From positions 620,001 through 684,000 of the forward strand of contig NZ_JQLO01000001.1 of assembly GCF_000744255.1 (NCBI RefSeq): a DNA stretch of 64,000 bases, read 5' to 3'. Origin of the DNA: Carnobacterium divergens DSM 20623 (GTDB lineage Bacteria; Bacillota; Bacilli; Lactobacillales; Carnobacteriaceae). Positions 34,525 through 43,314 of the stretch are shown in pieces. The first letter of the stretch is position 1, and every line of letters starts with the position of its first letter. The position numbers and the translations under genes were made by a program. Below the pieces are notes generated by a model, which did not search any database, was not told where the DNA came from, and was given only the letters and a program-made list of their open reading frames with translations.

Positions 34525-35478
34525 ATGAAAAGAATAGCAATGAGTTTGATATTACTAGCTTCAATTTTTGTAGTAGCGGCATGTGGAAATAAAGCTGATA
34601 CAAAAGGAGAATCGTCAAAGCATAGTGAGAAAGCAACAACCATAACAGTTAAAGATCAAAATGGCGAGGTAAAAGTTCCCTTGAAACCAAAACGAGTAGT
34701 TGTCTTCGATATGGGAATGTTAGATACAATCCAAGCGCTAGGAGAGAGTGATCAAGTAGTTGGTGTGGCAAAAGACAATTTGCCAACGTATTTAAAAGAA
34801 TTTAAAGCTGATAAATTTGAGTCTGCTGGTGGTATAAAAGAACCTGATTTTGAAAAAATCAATGCTTTAAAACCCGACTTAATTATTATTTCTGGTCGCC
34901 AAGAAGATTCAATGGATGAATTGAAAAAAATTGCGCCTACTCTTTATTTAGCAACCGATTCTAAAGATATTTGGAACTCAATTAAAACAAATATCACAAC
35001 AATTGGAACCATTTTTGATAAAGCTGATGAGGCGAAAAAGAAATTAGATGAGTTATCAAATGAAATTTCAAAAGTTTCAACGAAAGCAAAAAGTGAAGAT
35101 TTAAAAACATTAACGGTATTAGTAAATGAAGGAAGCTTATCTGCATATGGCGAAGGATCAAGATTTGCTATATTAAATGATGTATTTGGTTTTGGTTTAG
35201 CTGACCCTGCAATCGAAGCTTCTACTCATGGTCAATCGGTCACGTATGAATATGTGTTAGAAAAAGATCCAGATGTGTTATTTGTTATTGATCGCACCAA
35301 AGCAATTGGTGGGGATACCAGTAAAGACAACGTTTCAGAAAACGAATTGGTTCAACAAACAAAAGCGTTTAAAAATAAAAAAATCATCACGTTAAAACCA
35401 GATGTGTGGTATTTATCTGGTGGTGGATTAACATCAACTAAATTGATGCTAGATGAAGCTAAAAAAGTGGTAGAGTAA
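34525..35478 (+). CDS. Siderophore-binding lipoprotein (YclQ-like)
   Basis: The 317-residue binding protein has a lipoprotein signal ending FVVAAC (Cys20) and the FecB/PBP2 fold with KRVVVFDMGMLDTIQALG near residue 60. It would deliver ferric siderophore to the two permeases. The start at 34525 follows GGAAAAGGACGTGGAG; the longer frame overlapping the ATPase gene is not used. It is similar in layout to YclQ, the petrobactin receptor of Bacillus, but substrate specificity cannot be read from sequence. Confidence 0.9.
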   Translation: MKRIAMSLILLASIFVVAACGNKADTKGESSKHSEKATTITVKDQNGEVKVPLKPKRVVVFDMGMLDTIQALGESDQVVGVAKDNLPTYLKEFKADKFESAGGIKEPDFEKINALKPDLIIISGRQEDSMDELKKIAPTLYLATDSKDIWNSIKTNITTIGTIFDKADEAKKKLDELSNEISKVSTKAKSEDLKTLTVLVNEGSLSAYGEGSRFAILNDVFGFGLADPAIEASTHGQSVTYEYVLEKDPDVLFVIDRTKAIGGDTSKDNVSENELVQQTKAFKNKKIITLKPDVWYLSGGGLTSTKLMLDEAKKVVE

Positions 35479-35485
35479 CTCTGTA

Positions 35486-35525
35486 AACTAGCAGAATGCT
35501 GTTAAAACATTCTGTTAGTTTTTTT
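35486..35525 (+). terminator. Terminator of the siderophore operon
   Basis: AACTAGCAGAATG pairs with CATTCTGTTAGTT around a 9-base loop and leads into a T run. Confidence 0.9.
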
Positions 35526-35597
35526 GATGTTATCCAAGTTGGTAAAGAATTATGTTAAACTAAAAAGAGAGATTAAAAGTTAGGAGAAGAAGTAGTG

Positions 35598-36233
35598 ATG
35601 AGTAATGTAACCTTTACAAAGGAAGATTTTTCAATATTTGAAATTCCAACATTAGAAGATCGGATGCAAGCTATTAGAGAACAAATTCAACCAAAATTTC
35701 GTAAATTTGGAGAATTGCTTAAAGAAGGATTAATCAATGAAATGGATGAAGATGAGCTTTTTGTGCATGTCGCCCAACATTTAAGACGAACTAAAAATCC
35801 ACCTAATGATACTTGGATGGCAGTTAGTTGTAACAAGAGAGGCTATAAGATGGCACCACATTTTCAATTAGGACTATACGGAGACCATGTTTTTATTTGG
35901 TTAGCGTATATCGACAATCCAAAATTTGAAAAAGAAATGGCACAAGGTCTACTAGAAAATATTGAACTCTTTGAAACAATCCCAGAAGACTTTGTTATCT
36001 CTCTGGATCACCATACAACAAAAGTAACGCCGATTAAAGAACTTGATATTGAAAAAGGTCTAACTCGTTTCAGAGATGTCAAAAAAGGAGAGTTTTTAAT
36101 TGGCCGACAACTAATGGCAAATGATCCTATTTTAAAAAATCCAGTTGAAACTCAACTGTACATCTTAGATACTTTTAAAAGTTTGCTCCCGTTATATAAG
36201 CAATCTTTCCAATCAATTCCAATAGAATATTAA
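35598..36233 (+). CDS. UPF0637/DUF1054 family protein (YktB-like)
   Basis: This 211-residue soluble protein is recognised as the YktB/DUF1054 family by FTKEDFSIFEIPTLEDRMQ, GYKMAPHFQLGLYGDHVFIW and the C-terminal region with LPLYKQS. The structure is known for family members, but the function is not. The ATG at 35598 is 8 bases after AGGAGAAG. An extended -10 TGTTAAACT lies about 40 bases upstream. Monocistronic. Confidence 0.87.
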   Translation: MSNVTFTKEDFSIFEIPTLEDRMQAIREQIQPKFRKFGELLKEGLINEMDEDELFVHVAQHLRRTKNPPNDTWMAVSCNKRGYKMAPHFQLGLYGDHVFIWLAYIDNPKFEKEMAQGLLENIELFETIPEDFVISLDHHTTKVTPIKELDIEKGLTRFRDVKKGEFLIGRQLMANDPILKNPVETQLYILDTFKSLLPLYKQSFQSIPIEY

Positions 36234-36240
36234 AAGAGGA

Positions 36241-36286
36241 AGAAAGGAATAATTATATAATTATTTCTTTCTTTTTCTTTTTTTTA
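36241..36286 (+). terminator. Terminator of yktB-like gene
   Basis: AGAAAGGAATAATTA pairs with TAATTATTTCTTTCT and is followed by a long T-rich stretch. Confidence 0.8.
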
Positions 36287-36336
36287 AGTTAAAACACTAC
36301 GAAAAAGAGTTATTGTTATACAGTTACGACTTTTTT

Positions 36337-36345
36337 TGCTATAAT
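36337..36345 (+). promoter_or_regulatory. Extended -10 promoter of a small unknown gene
   Basis: TGCTATAAT is a consensus extended -10 about 28 bases before the GTG start at 36373. The -35 region is weak. Confidence 0.6.
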
Positions 36346-36372
36346 AATAACTGTTGAAAGGGTGTGACGTGT

Positions 36373-36573
36373 GTGACAGAATTAGATTATCGTAAAAATA
36401 GTAATAAAGTTTTTGCGATAAATTATATAGAAAATAATGATATCAATAATATTGTAGTGGGAGACGAATGTTTAGTTGCTAAAGTAAACAATCAAACGAA
36501 AGTATATACCATCCCCAAAAATCAACAATCAATTATTCGCATCATTGATCATCTACATAAATTAGATGTTTAA
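36373..36573 (+). CDS. Small protein of unknown function
   Basis: I do not recognise this 66-residue soluble protein. It is rich in Asn, Ile and Val with the core INYIENNDINNIVVGDECLV, likely a small beta or alpha/beta fold, and has one Cys. A GTG at 36373 is taken as start because AAAGGGTG lies 8 bases upstream; another GTG three codons earlier overlaps that site. A real promoter, ribosome site and downstream terminator all support it as a gene. Its stop overlaps the start of a 16-codon frame (TAATG) described among the findings. Confidence 0.65.
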   Translation: MTELDYRKNSNKVFAINYIENNDINNIVVGDECLVAKVNNQTKVYTIPKNQQSIIRIIDHLHKLDV

Positions 36574-36623
36574 TGAAGGGGGTTCTTTTGATTGCAAAGA
36601 TAAAACATTTTTTCTGTACGTGA
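36573..36623 (+). CDS. Possible 16-residue coupled peptide
   Basis: An ATG overlaps the stop of the small gene as TAATG and opens a frame encoding MKGVLLIAKIKHFFCT, ending TGA inside the following hairpin. An internal TTG at 36588 with GGGGG before it is an alternative start. The peptide is hydrophobic and basic. It may be chance, so confidence is low. Confidence 0.2.
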   Translation: MKGVLLIAKIKHFFCT

Positions 36624-36642
36624 TACGAAAGAATGTTTTTTT
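36603..36642 (+). terminator. Probable terminator of the small unknown gene
   Basis: AAACATT and AATGTTT close an imperfect hairpin followed by seven T. Confidence 0.6.
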
Positions 36643-36674
36643 ATTATGTCAAAATTATAAAGTATAGAGTAAAC

Positions 36675-36721
36675 AAAAAAAAACCACGGATTGCTCTTTT
36701 AAAGAGCAATCCGTGGTTTTT
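36675..36721. terminator. Terminator of rpsD
   Basis: ACCACGGATTGCTCTTT pairs perfectly with AAAGAGCAATCCGTGGT, with A and T runs on the sides. On the minus strand it ends the rpsD transcript. Confidence 0.95.
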
Positions 36722-36744
36722 AGAAATCTAAACGAGATTAAAGA

Positions 36745-37350
36745 TTAACGGTTGTAGAACTCAACGATGTAAGACTCATCGATTTCAGCATACAATTCTT
36801 CACGTTCAGGTAAACGAGAAAGAGAACCTTCTAATTTTTCAGCATCAAAGCTAATGAAGTCTGGACGACCAAATAATGCTTCAACTGCAGATTTGATGAT
36901 TTCTAGGTTTTTAGATTTTTCACGAACTGAAATTACTTGACCAACTGAAACGCTGTATGATGGAATATCAACGCGTTTGCCATCAACTAAAATATGGCCG
37001 TGGTTTACTAATTGACGTGCTTGACGACGAGTAGTAGCAAGACCTAAACGGTAAACAACATTATCTAAACGTTGTTCTAGTAAGATCATGAAGTTAACAC
37101 CATGTTTACCTTCTTTTAATTTACCAGCTTTTACAAACAAGTTTTTAAATTGACGTTCGTTCATGCCGTACATGTTACGCAATTTTTGTTTTTCTTGTAA
37201 TTGTAAACCGTACTCTGATAATTTTTTACGGCTGTTAGGACCATGAGGACCTGGAGCGTAAGGACGACGTTCGATTTCTTTACCTGTTCCTGAAAGTGAA
37301 ATGCCTAGACGGCGAGATACTTTCCAACTTGGGCCTGTATAACGTGACAT
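36745..37350 (-). CDS. rpsD: 30S ribosomal protein S4
   Basis: S4 is a primary 16S rRNA-binding protein that starts assembly of the small subunit. The 201-residue product begins [19 protein letters not shown] and has the S4 RNA-binding domain at about 91-150 ([20 protein letters not shown]). It is the zinc-free form, lacking N-terminal Cys ligands. The ATG follows TTGGAGGA. As in Bacillus it is a single gene apart from the other ribosomal operons, with a leader likely bound by S4 itself. Confidence 0.98.
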   Translation of the reverse strand: MSRYTGPSWKVSRRLGISLSGTGKEIERRPYAPGPHGPNSRKKLSEYGLQLQEKQKLRNMYGMNERQFKNLFVKAGKLKEGKHGVNFMILLEQRLDNVVYRLGLATTRRQARQLVNHGHILVDGKRVDIPSYSVSVGQVISVREKSKNLEIIKSAVEALFGRPDFISFDAEKLEGSLSRLPEREELYAEIDESYIVEFYNR

Positions 37351-37526
37351 AATAAAATTCCTCCAATAAATGTTTTTTTGGAGTAAAATAATAAGTAGAG
37401 AGTTCAGTATTTCGTGCAGTTTATTATTTCAATCTTCACCTTTGCAGCCGCAGGTTACACAATTGAACCTTGTAGGCAATAAACTGTTGACGTGAATACC
37501 ACTTTCACGCTGCATTATTTTACACA
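37351..37526 (-). ncRNA. rpsD (S4) autoregulatory mRNA leader
   Basis: The minus-strand transcript has about 175 untranslated bases before rpsD. It contains the hairpin CGTGAA-AGTGGTA-TTCACG and a long-range pairing CAGTTTATT with AATAAACTG that encloses further helices. Firmicutes rpsD leaders are bound by S4 for feedback control, and the position and complexity fit that class. I identify it by context and folding potential, not by a database match. Confidence 0.7.
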
Positions 37527-37532
37527 AGGTCT

Positions 37533-37561
37533 AGTATACCTTATTGCCAATCTAACGTCAA
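37533..37561 (-). promoter_or_regulatory. Promoter of rpsD
   Basis: On the minus strand, TTGACG (37556-37561) and TATACT (37533-37538) are separated by exactly 17 bases, a strong promoter as expected for a ribosomal protein gene. Confidence 0.85.
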
Positions 37562-37592
37562 TCAATAGTTGCTTAAATAGCCTATTTATGCA

Positions 37593-37626
37593 ACAAAAAA
37601 AGCAATGATTGGAAACCAACATTGCT
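37593..37626 (-). terminator. Terminator of the fRMsr gene
   Basis: On the minus strand, AGCAATG-TTGG and CCAA-CATTGCT form a hairpin followed by seven T, just after the stop at 37634. Confidence 0.85.
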
Positions 37627-37633
37627 CTAGAAT

Positions 37634-38101
37634 TTAAATGGAACTATTTGCAAGTAAAATCAGTACAAAATCTTCTAAATAGCCACGATCAATTTCATCA
37701 AAGCGATTCGTAATCGGAGCATCAACATCTAATACGCCAATCGTTTTTCCATTTTTCATCAAAGGAATCACAATTTCAGACTGACTTTTAGCATCACACG
37801 CAATGTGACCAGGAAAATCATGAACATTATCAACAACAACAGATTCATTTTTAGCAAAAGCTGTTCCGCAAACCCCTTTTCCATTTTTAATACGAATACA
37901 AGCGACTTTCCCTTGAAATGGACCTAATACTAATTCATCCGTTTGTGCTTCATATAAATAAAAGCCAGCCCAATTGATATCTGGTAGATTTTCAAAAAGC
38001 AAAGCCGAAGCGTTGCTTAGATTAGCAATTAAATTAGTCTCATCGCCAATAATAGCCTCTAGCTGTGCGTTGGTTAACTGATAAATACCTTTTTTTGACA
38101 T
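37634..38101 (-). CDS. Free methionine-R-sulfoxide reductase (GAF domain)
   Basis: The 155-residue single GAF-domain enzyme reduces free methionine-R-sulfoxide, an antioxidant role in the cytoplasm. The three conserved cysteines are seen in KVACIRIKNGKGVCGTAF and HIACDAKSQSEIV (about residues 81, 91 and 115), matching the catalytic set of E. coli fRMsr. The start at 38101 follows AAAGGAGTG; a GTG three codons upstream overlaps it. It lies just downstream of an unknown membrane protein gene on the same strand and probably shares its transcript. Confidence 0.9.
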   Translation of the reverse strand: MSKKGIYQLTNAQLEAIIGDETNLIANLSNASALLFENLPDINWAGFYLYEAQTDELVLGPFQGKVACIRIKNGKGVCGTAFAKNESVVVDNVHDFPGHIACDAKSQSEIVIPLMKNGKTIGVLDVDAPITNRFDEIDRGYLEDFVLILLANSSI

Positions 38102-38114
38102 AAGAGTCACTCCT

Positions 38115-38597
38115 TTAGTTACTCAGATTATTAAATTCGATTTTTTCTTGATCTTTTTTTAAATCAACTTGTTCTTCACCTTTAAGGGTCCAAGCAATTT
38201 TAGCGTTGGCAATAAATTCACCAATTTCGCCACCATTGTCGACGTTAAAGCGAACGAATAGTGAATCCGTTCGTTCATTTTTTTCACTCTTTTGTAACTT
38301 TTTAAAAATTTGTTCAATATCTTTTTTATTATGGCTGAAAACTAATACTCGTAAAAAGGTCTGTGATCCATCTAAAGTGGATTTACTAGCAATCGTATAG
38401 GCTGCTTTTTGTTTTTGATTGATTTGGTTGATCTTCATTTGACTAAATAAAACGAAGAAAAGGCTAACTAGCAAGATTAATCCAGCTTTTCGGTGGAATT
38501 TTTTTGAATTTAATTTGTGCATTTTAATCGCAGCAAAAAGCAATATAGTACAAAATGTCAAGCCAAGAATACCAACAATTTTAAGCAATAAGAACAT
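38115..38597 (-). CDS. Membrane protein of unknown function
   Basis: I do not recognise this 160-residue protein. It has two hydrophobic segments (about 4-24 and 38-54), then a charged soluble part of about 105 residues with beta-rich stretches (TFLRVLVFSHNKKD, FVRFNVDNGGEIG). The soluble part is probably outside if both segments span the membrane as a hairpin from an outside N-terminus; topology is uncertain. The ATG follows GGGGAG. It is upstream of the fRMsr gene by 13 bases, suggesting an operon. It is divergent from ezrA. Confidence 0.75.
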   Translation of the reverse strand: MFLLLKIVGILGLTFCTILLFAAIKMHKLNSKKFHRKAGLILLVSLFFVLFSQMKINQINQKQKAAYTIASKSTLDGSQTFLRVLVFSHNKKDIEQIFKKLQKSEKNERTDSLFVRFNVDNGGEIGEFIANAKIAWTLKGEEQVDLKKDQEKIEFNNLSN

Positions 38598-38796
38598 ATT
38601 ATCTCCCCGAACGTTTGTTTGTCCACCAAATTAGGATAAAAAATAACTGAAATTAATTGATTTCTAGTGTTAGTTTTTTATCACTGTGGTATAATCTACA
38701 ATAGGTGTTTTATAAAAAAAAAGCAAGAAATTCAGCTAATAAAAATCTAAAGTTTTTCTCATAAAAAAAGAAATTAAAAATGACAAACATTATATT

Positions 38797-38824
38797 TTGT
38801 TACATACCATTATTTTGCTACAAT
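38797..38824 (+). promoter_or_regulatory. Promoter of ezrA
   Basis: TTGTTA (38797-38802) and TACAAT (38819-38824), 16 bases apart and with a TG extension, precede ezrA by about 20 bases. Confidence 0.65.
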
Positions 38825-38846
38825 CAATTCAAGTGGAGGTTTTAGA

Positions 38847-40562
38847 ATGAATTTTATATTTGTATTAATCGGCATTATTTTATTAGCATTACTCATTTAC
38901 GGGGTAGGGTTTATTTTAAAGAAACGACATTTCAGTAAAATAGACGAACTTGAAACAAGAAAAATCGCATTGATGGATAAACCTGTGATTGATGAAATCA
39001 ACAAAATAAAAAAATTACAATTAACTGGTCAAACTGAAAAAACATTTAAAGACTGGAAGGCAGCGTGGGAAAATATTGCGACAGTTAGCTTTCCAGATAT
39101 TGAAAATTACTTATTTGATGCTGAACAAGCAACGGATCGCTTAAAGCTAATTAAAGCACAAAAAGCGGAAGATGCTGCATTACACATAATTAATGAAACA
39201 GAAGAAAGTATCAAAAAAATTCAATTAGCATTAAAAAAATTGATTGAAAGCGAAGAAAAGAATCGTTTGGAAATCAAAAAAGTACAAGAAAAATATCAAG
39301 ATATCCGAAAAAAATTATTGACTCAAAGTTTTTCTTTTGGGCCCGCATTAGAAAACTTAGAGCGTCGTCTAACCTTTTTGGAATTAGATTTTTCTAAGTT
39401 TACAGAACTAACTTCTTCTGGAGATCATATTGAAGCAAAAGAAGTTTTAGATCGTGTTTCGCAAGACACCAACGAACTACATCGGGTAGCAGAATTGGTT
39501 CCAACGATTTACAAAGAGCTTACGGTTGAAGATACTGATCAAGTGAAAGAAATTAAAGAAGGTTACCAACAATTAATAGCTGAAAATTATCGCTTTTTAG
39601 ATATTGACATTCCAAAAGAAATTGCAGAAATAGAACGTGCCATTGAATTGGGCATGGAATTAGTTGAAAAAGTGGAAGTTGATGAAGCAAAAGAGCATTT
39701 AGCGCAATTAGATACAAAAATTGATCACTTGTATGACGTAATGGAAAATGAAATTGATTCAAAAGCTTTTGTATTGAGCCAAAAACAATTAGTTTCAGAA
39801 TATTTAGACCATGTGATTGTCAATAATCGTAAATTATTAATTGAGATTGATCGTGTTTCTCAAAGCTACACTTTAAATCAAGAGGAAGCAGGAACTGCAG
39901 GTAAAATAGAATCTGAACTAGAAGATTTAAAAACATCATTTGAGTTATCTGCACAAGCAATTGCACAAGATGAAGCCATCTATTCAGTTATTGCGGAAGA
40001 TTATGAAAAAATGGGCGATCGCTTAGAAGAGATTGAGAAAAAGCAACAAGAATTAAATAGCAACCTGCTTCATTTACGTAAGGAAGAAATGGATGCACAA
40101 GCAAAATTAGATGAATTTGAATTTGAGATGCGTGGTCTTAAACGTTATGTTGAAAAACAACATTTACCAGGACTACCACACGATTACCTAGAATTATTCT
40201 TTGCTACAACGAATCGAATTGAGCAATTGGCTAAAGAACTAAACAAATTAAAAATTGACATGAAAGAAATTACACGTTTATGCTTCCTATGTCAAGATGA
40301 TGTTGCTTTAATCAAAGAAAAAACAGATGAGATTGTGGATAGTGCTTTATTAACCGAGTACATGATGCAATATGCGAATCGTTATCGTCATTCAAATGAA
40401 GGAATCGCACAAGCAATCGATGATACATTGAAGTTGTTTAATCACGAGTTTCAATATAAAGAAGCTCTTGAAACCATTTCAACAACTCTTGAATCTGCTG
40501 AACCTGGTGCCTATAAAAAAGTTGAATCTTCGTACTTTGAAGATAAAGAAGCAAAGCGTTAA
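38847..40562 (+). CDS. ezrA: Septation ring formation regulator EzrA
   Basis: EzrA is a membrane-anchored negative regulator of FtsZ ring formation that also links the ring to wall synthases. The 571-residue protein has one N-terminal membrane helix (about 2-23, N-terminus outside). Long spectrin-like coiled coils rich in Glu, Lys and Leu form the rest. The family start NFIFVLIGIILLALLIYG fits. AAGTGGAGG precedes the ATG. It is often found next to a NifS-thiI pair, as here. Confidence 0.93.
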   Translation: MNFIFVLIGIILLALLIYGVGFILKKRHFSKIDELETRKIALMDKPVIDEINKIKKLQLTGQTEKTFKDWKAAWENIATVSFPDIENYLFDAEQATDRLKLIKAQKAEDAALHIINETEESIKKIQLALKKLIESEEKNRLEIKKVQEKYQDIRKKLLTQSFSFGPALENLERRLTFLELDFSKFTELTSSGDHIEAKEVLDRVSQDTNELHRVAELVPTIYKELTVEDTDQVKEIKEGYQQLIAENYRFLDIDIPKEIAEIERAIELGMELVEKVEVDEAKEHLAQLDTKIDHLYDVMENEIDSKAFVLSQKQLVSEYLDHVIVNNRKLLIEIDRVSQSYTLNQEEAGTAGKIESELEDLKTSFELSAQAIAQDEAIYSVIAEDYEKMGDRLEEIEKKQQELNSNLLHLRKEEMDAQAKLDEFEFEMRGLKRYVEKQHLPGLPHDYLELFFATTNRIEQLAKELNKLKIDMKEITRLCFLCQDDVALIKEKTDEIVDSALLTEYMMQYANRYRHSNEGIAQAIDDTLKLFNHEFQYKEALETISTTLESAEPGAYKKVESSYFEDKEAKR

Positions 40563-40567
40563 TTTAA

Positions 40568-40604
40568 AAAAAGTTGGCAATCAATTTGATTGTCGACTTT
40601 TTTT
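40568..40604 (+). terminator. Terminator of ezrA
   Basis: AAGTTGGCAATC pairs with GATTGTCGACTT (wobble pairs allowed) and is followed by a T run. Confidence 0.8.
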
Positions 40605-40658
40605 ATTCTTAATTTCGTAACATATGATGAGGAGATTCTAAATTTTTTTAATGAACGT

Positions 40659-40686
40659 TTGTGATTCTGCTAAAGTCTGCTATAAT
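40659..40686 (+). promoter_or_regulatory. Promoter of iscS-thiI
   Basis: TTGTGA (40659-40664) and TATAAT (40681-40686) with 16-base spacing and a TGC extension. Confidence 0.7.
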
Positions 40687-40755
40687 TATAAAGGTTTTTA
40701 ACAAGAAAATAAGGAACAAGTTGAATTGTTTCTCTTTAAAAGAAGGCGTGAGAAA

Positions 40756-41895
40756 ATGATTTACTTTGATAATAGTGCAACGACTAAAATAGACGATAGT
40801 GTTTTAAAAACCTATTTAAAAGTTAGCGAAGAGATAATGGGAAATCCATCTAGTTTGCATGGGTTAGGGGATGCTTCTACGGGTTTACTTCAGCAAGCAA
40901 GAAAACAAATTGCTGAACTCTTAAACACTTCAATGGAAGAAATTTACTTTACAAGTGGTGGCACAGAAGGTGATAACTGGGCTGTTAAAGGAACGGCTAT
41001 CGAAAAACGAAAATTCGGGAAGCATTTAATTACGACGGCGATTGAACACCCCGCTGTAAAGGAATCGATGGAGCAATTAAAAATGCTTGGATTTGATATT
41101 ACCTATTTGCCAGTTAACAAAGAAGGCGTCGTTTCCGTTAAGGCGTTAAAAAAAGAACTTCGCTCAGATACCACTTTAGTTTCAATCATGGCTGTTAATA
41201 ATGAAATAGGGAGCATTCAGCCGTTAGAAGAAATTGGAGAAGTCTTAAAAGCTTACCCAAAAGTACATTTTCATGTCGACGCAGTACAGGCAATTGGAAA
41301 AATTCCGCTTGATCTATCGACACACTCAAGAATCGATATCGCTACTTTTTCAGGACATAAATTTCACGCGCCAAGAGGGACAGGTTTTATGTATTTAAAA
41401 AAAGGGAAAAAATTAGCTCCTCTTTTAAATGGTGGTGGTCAAGAATCAGGTAAACGTAGCGGAACAGAAAATGTTGCGGGGATTACAGCAATGTCAAAAG
41501 CGCTACGATTGGTAGTAACCGATTCGAAAGAAAAACAATCACGTCAACTTGAAATCAAAGAGTACTTGATGGACAAGCTAGCTAGCTATGCTAAAGTCAC
41601 TCTGTTTTCAACGAAAGAAGGCGCACCTCATATTCTGTGCTTTGCGCTAAGAGGAATTCGCGGCGAAGTGATGGTTCATGCTTTTGAGAAAAAAGGCATC
41701 TACATTTCCACTACCAGTGCGTGTTCAAGTAGAAGTCAAACAAGCGGAAGTACCTTGTCTGCAATGCATGTGCCTGAAAATATCGCTACAAGTGCAGTCA
41801 GAGTTAGCTTAAATGATACAAATACAATAGAAGAAGCCCAGCAATTTATCAAAGAATTTGATGGATTATACCGTCAGTTTCGTGATATTCACTAA
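40756..41895 (+). CDS. Cysteine desulfurase (IscS/NifS type)
   Basis: This PLP enzyme takes sulfur from cysteine as a persulfide. The PLP lysine is K202 in SGHKFHAPRG and the catalytic cysteine is C323 in TSACSSRSQ. 379 residues, normal for the family. The start at 40756 follows AAGGCGTGAG; the longer frame upstream lacks a ribosome site. It lies 31 bases before thiI, as does NifZ/IscS in Bacillus, so its main role is probably to feed sulfur to ThiI for 4-thiouridine in tRNA. Confidence 0.93.
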   Translation: MIYFDNSATTKIDDSVLKTYLKVSEEIMGNPSSLHGLGDASTGLLQQARKQIAELLNTSMEEIYFTSGGTEGDNWAVKGTAIEKRKFGKHLITTAIEHPAVKESMEQLKMLGFDITYLPVNKEGVVSVKALKKELRSDTTLVSIMAVNNEIGSIQPLEEIGEVLKAYPKVHFHVDAVQAIGKIPLDLSTHSRIDIATFSGHKFHAPRGTGFMYLKKGKKLAPLLNGGGQESGKRSGTENVAGITAMSKALRLVVTDSKEKQSRQLEIKEYLMDKLASYAKVTLFSTKEGAPHILCFALRGIRGEVMVHAFEKKGIYISTTSACSSRSQTSGSTLSAMHVPENIATSAVRVSLNDTNTIEEAQQFIKEFDGLYRQFRDIH

Positions 41896-41926
41896 TAGAA
41901 AGCTCAAAGAAAAGGGATGACAAAAG

Positions 41927-43144
41927 ATGCAATACAGTGAAATTATGATTCGTTACGGCGAATTGTCAACTAAAGGAAAAAATAAGCGCACTTTTATTAG
42001 TCGCTTGGTGAAAAATGTTAGTCACGCACTTCACGATTATCCAGAAGTGAAAATTTATGGCGAACGTGATCGAATGTATTTACTTTTAAATGGTGCAGAT
42101 AGTCGGGTAGTAATGGATCGTTTGCAGCCGATTTTTGGAATTCAAACCTATTCTCCAGTGGTTAAAGTAGAACGCGATATTGAAGCGTTGAAAGCAGCTG
42201 CAATTGAGATGATTCGGAATGTGTATCAAGAAGGTCAAACCTTCAAGATTACAACAAGGCGCGCAGACCATAAATTTGAATTAGATACCAACGACATTAA
42301 CCAGTTATTAGGTGGCGAAGTTTTAAGAAACATCGAAGGTATCAAAGTTCAAGTGAAAAAACCAGATATTGAATTACGTGTGGAAGTTCGCTTAGAAGGC
42401 TTATTTTTATCATGTGAAACGATTATAGGAGCAGGTGGTTTACCAGTTGGTTCTGGTGGTCGCGGGATGTTAATGCTATCAGGTGGAATTGATTCTCCTG
42501 TAGCAGGCTATTTAGCAATGAAACGTGGTGTTGAGATTGAAGCTGTTCATTTCCATAGCCCGCCTTATACAAGTCCACGTGCCTTACAAAAAGCCAAAGA
42601 TTTAACGGCAAAATTAACAGCATATGTTGGCAGTATTCAGTTTATTGAAGTTCCTTTTACTGAAATCCAAGAAGAAATTAAACGAGTAGTACCAGAAGGC
42701 TATTTAATGACAGTGACCCGAAGAATGATGATGCGGTTAACCGATCAAATTCGAGCACAACAAAAAGGTCTAGCGATTATTAATGGAGAGTCTCTTGGTC
42801 AAGTAGCATCTCAAACTTTACAAAGCATGGTAGCTATCAATGAAGTGACCAATACGCCAATTATCCGTCCGGTGGTTTCAATGGATAAAAATGAAATTAT
42901 CGAGATTGCCCAAAAAATCGATACATTTGATTTGTCGATCCAACCATTTGAAGATTGTTGTACTATTTTTGCTCCACCGGCACCCAAAACAAAACCTAAA
43001 TTAGACAAAGCACAAGGTTTTGAAGCAAGATTGGATGTTGAAGGACTAATTGAACGCGCAATGGCAGGGCTTGTTATTAGCGAAATCAAAATTGGAGACA
43101 ATTTGGAAAAAATGCAAGAAGATGAATTTTCTGATTTCTTATAA
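41927..43144 (+). CDS. thiI: tRNA 4-thiouridine synthase ThiI
   Basis: ThiI adenylates uridine 8 of tRNA and inserts sulfur. The 405-residue protein has an N-terminal ferredoxin-like and THUMP region (about 60-165), then the PP-loop [11 protein letters not shown] (about 184-194). No C-terminal rhodanese domain is present, as usual in Gram-positives; a Cys pair is seen in [13 protein letters not shown] near 344. It is partnered with the upstream desulfurase. The start is clear, with AAAGGGATG upstream. Confidence 0.95.
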   Translation: MQYSEIMIRYGELSTKGKNKRTFISRLVKNVSHALHDYPEVKIYGERDRMYLLLNGADSRVVMDRLQPIFGIQTYSPVVKVERDIEALKAAAIEMIRNVYQEGQTFKITTRRADHKFELDTNDINQLLGGEVLRNIEGIKVQVKKPDIELRVEVRLEGLFLSCETIIGAGGLPVGSGGRGMLMLSGGIDSPVAGYLAMKRGVEIEAVHFHSPPYTSPRALQKAKDLTAKLTAYVGSIQFIEVPFTEIQEEIKRVVPEGYLMTVTRRMMMRLTDQIRAQQKGLAIINGESLGQVASQTLQSMVAINEVTNTPIIRPVVSMDKNEIIEIAQKIDTFDLSIQPFEDCCTIFAPPAPKTKPKLDKAQGFEARLDVEGLIERAMAGLVISEIKIGDNLEKMQEDEFSDFL

Positions 43145-43150
43145 TTGAGT

Positions 43151-43187
43151 AAAAATGGTTTAGCCTTTGTTGCTGAACCATTTTTTG
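43151..43187 (+). terminator. Terminator of iscS-thiI
   Basis: AAAAATGGTTTAGC pairs with GCTGAACCATTTTT (one wobble pair) around a short loop. Confidence 0.88.
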
Positions 43188-43252
43188 TTATATTTACAGA
43201 GAAAAGTACCAAAAAGAAGCAATAAAGTCAGTTAGAATGAAGGAATTAGAAC

Positions 43253-43280
43253 TTGTTTTTTATTGTAATGGTACTATAAT
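43253..43280 (+). promoter_or_regulatory. Promoter of the amidohydrolase gene
   Basis: TTGTTT (43253-43258) and TATAAT (43275-43280) with 16-base spacing, 34 bases before the start. Confidence 0.7.
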
Positions 43281-43314
43281 AAATGAGTAATCGTAAAAGG
43301 ATGGTGGGTTTTAA

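Noticed and set aside
42811-43212. Minus-strand frame of 133 codons across the end of thiI
   Set aside because: Covers the thiI C-terminus and its terminator; no start signal.
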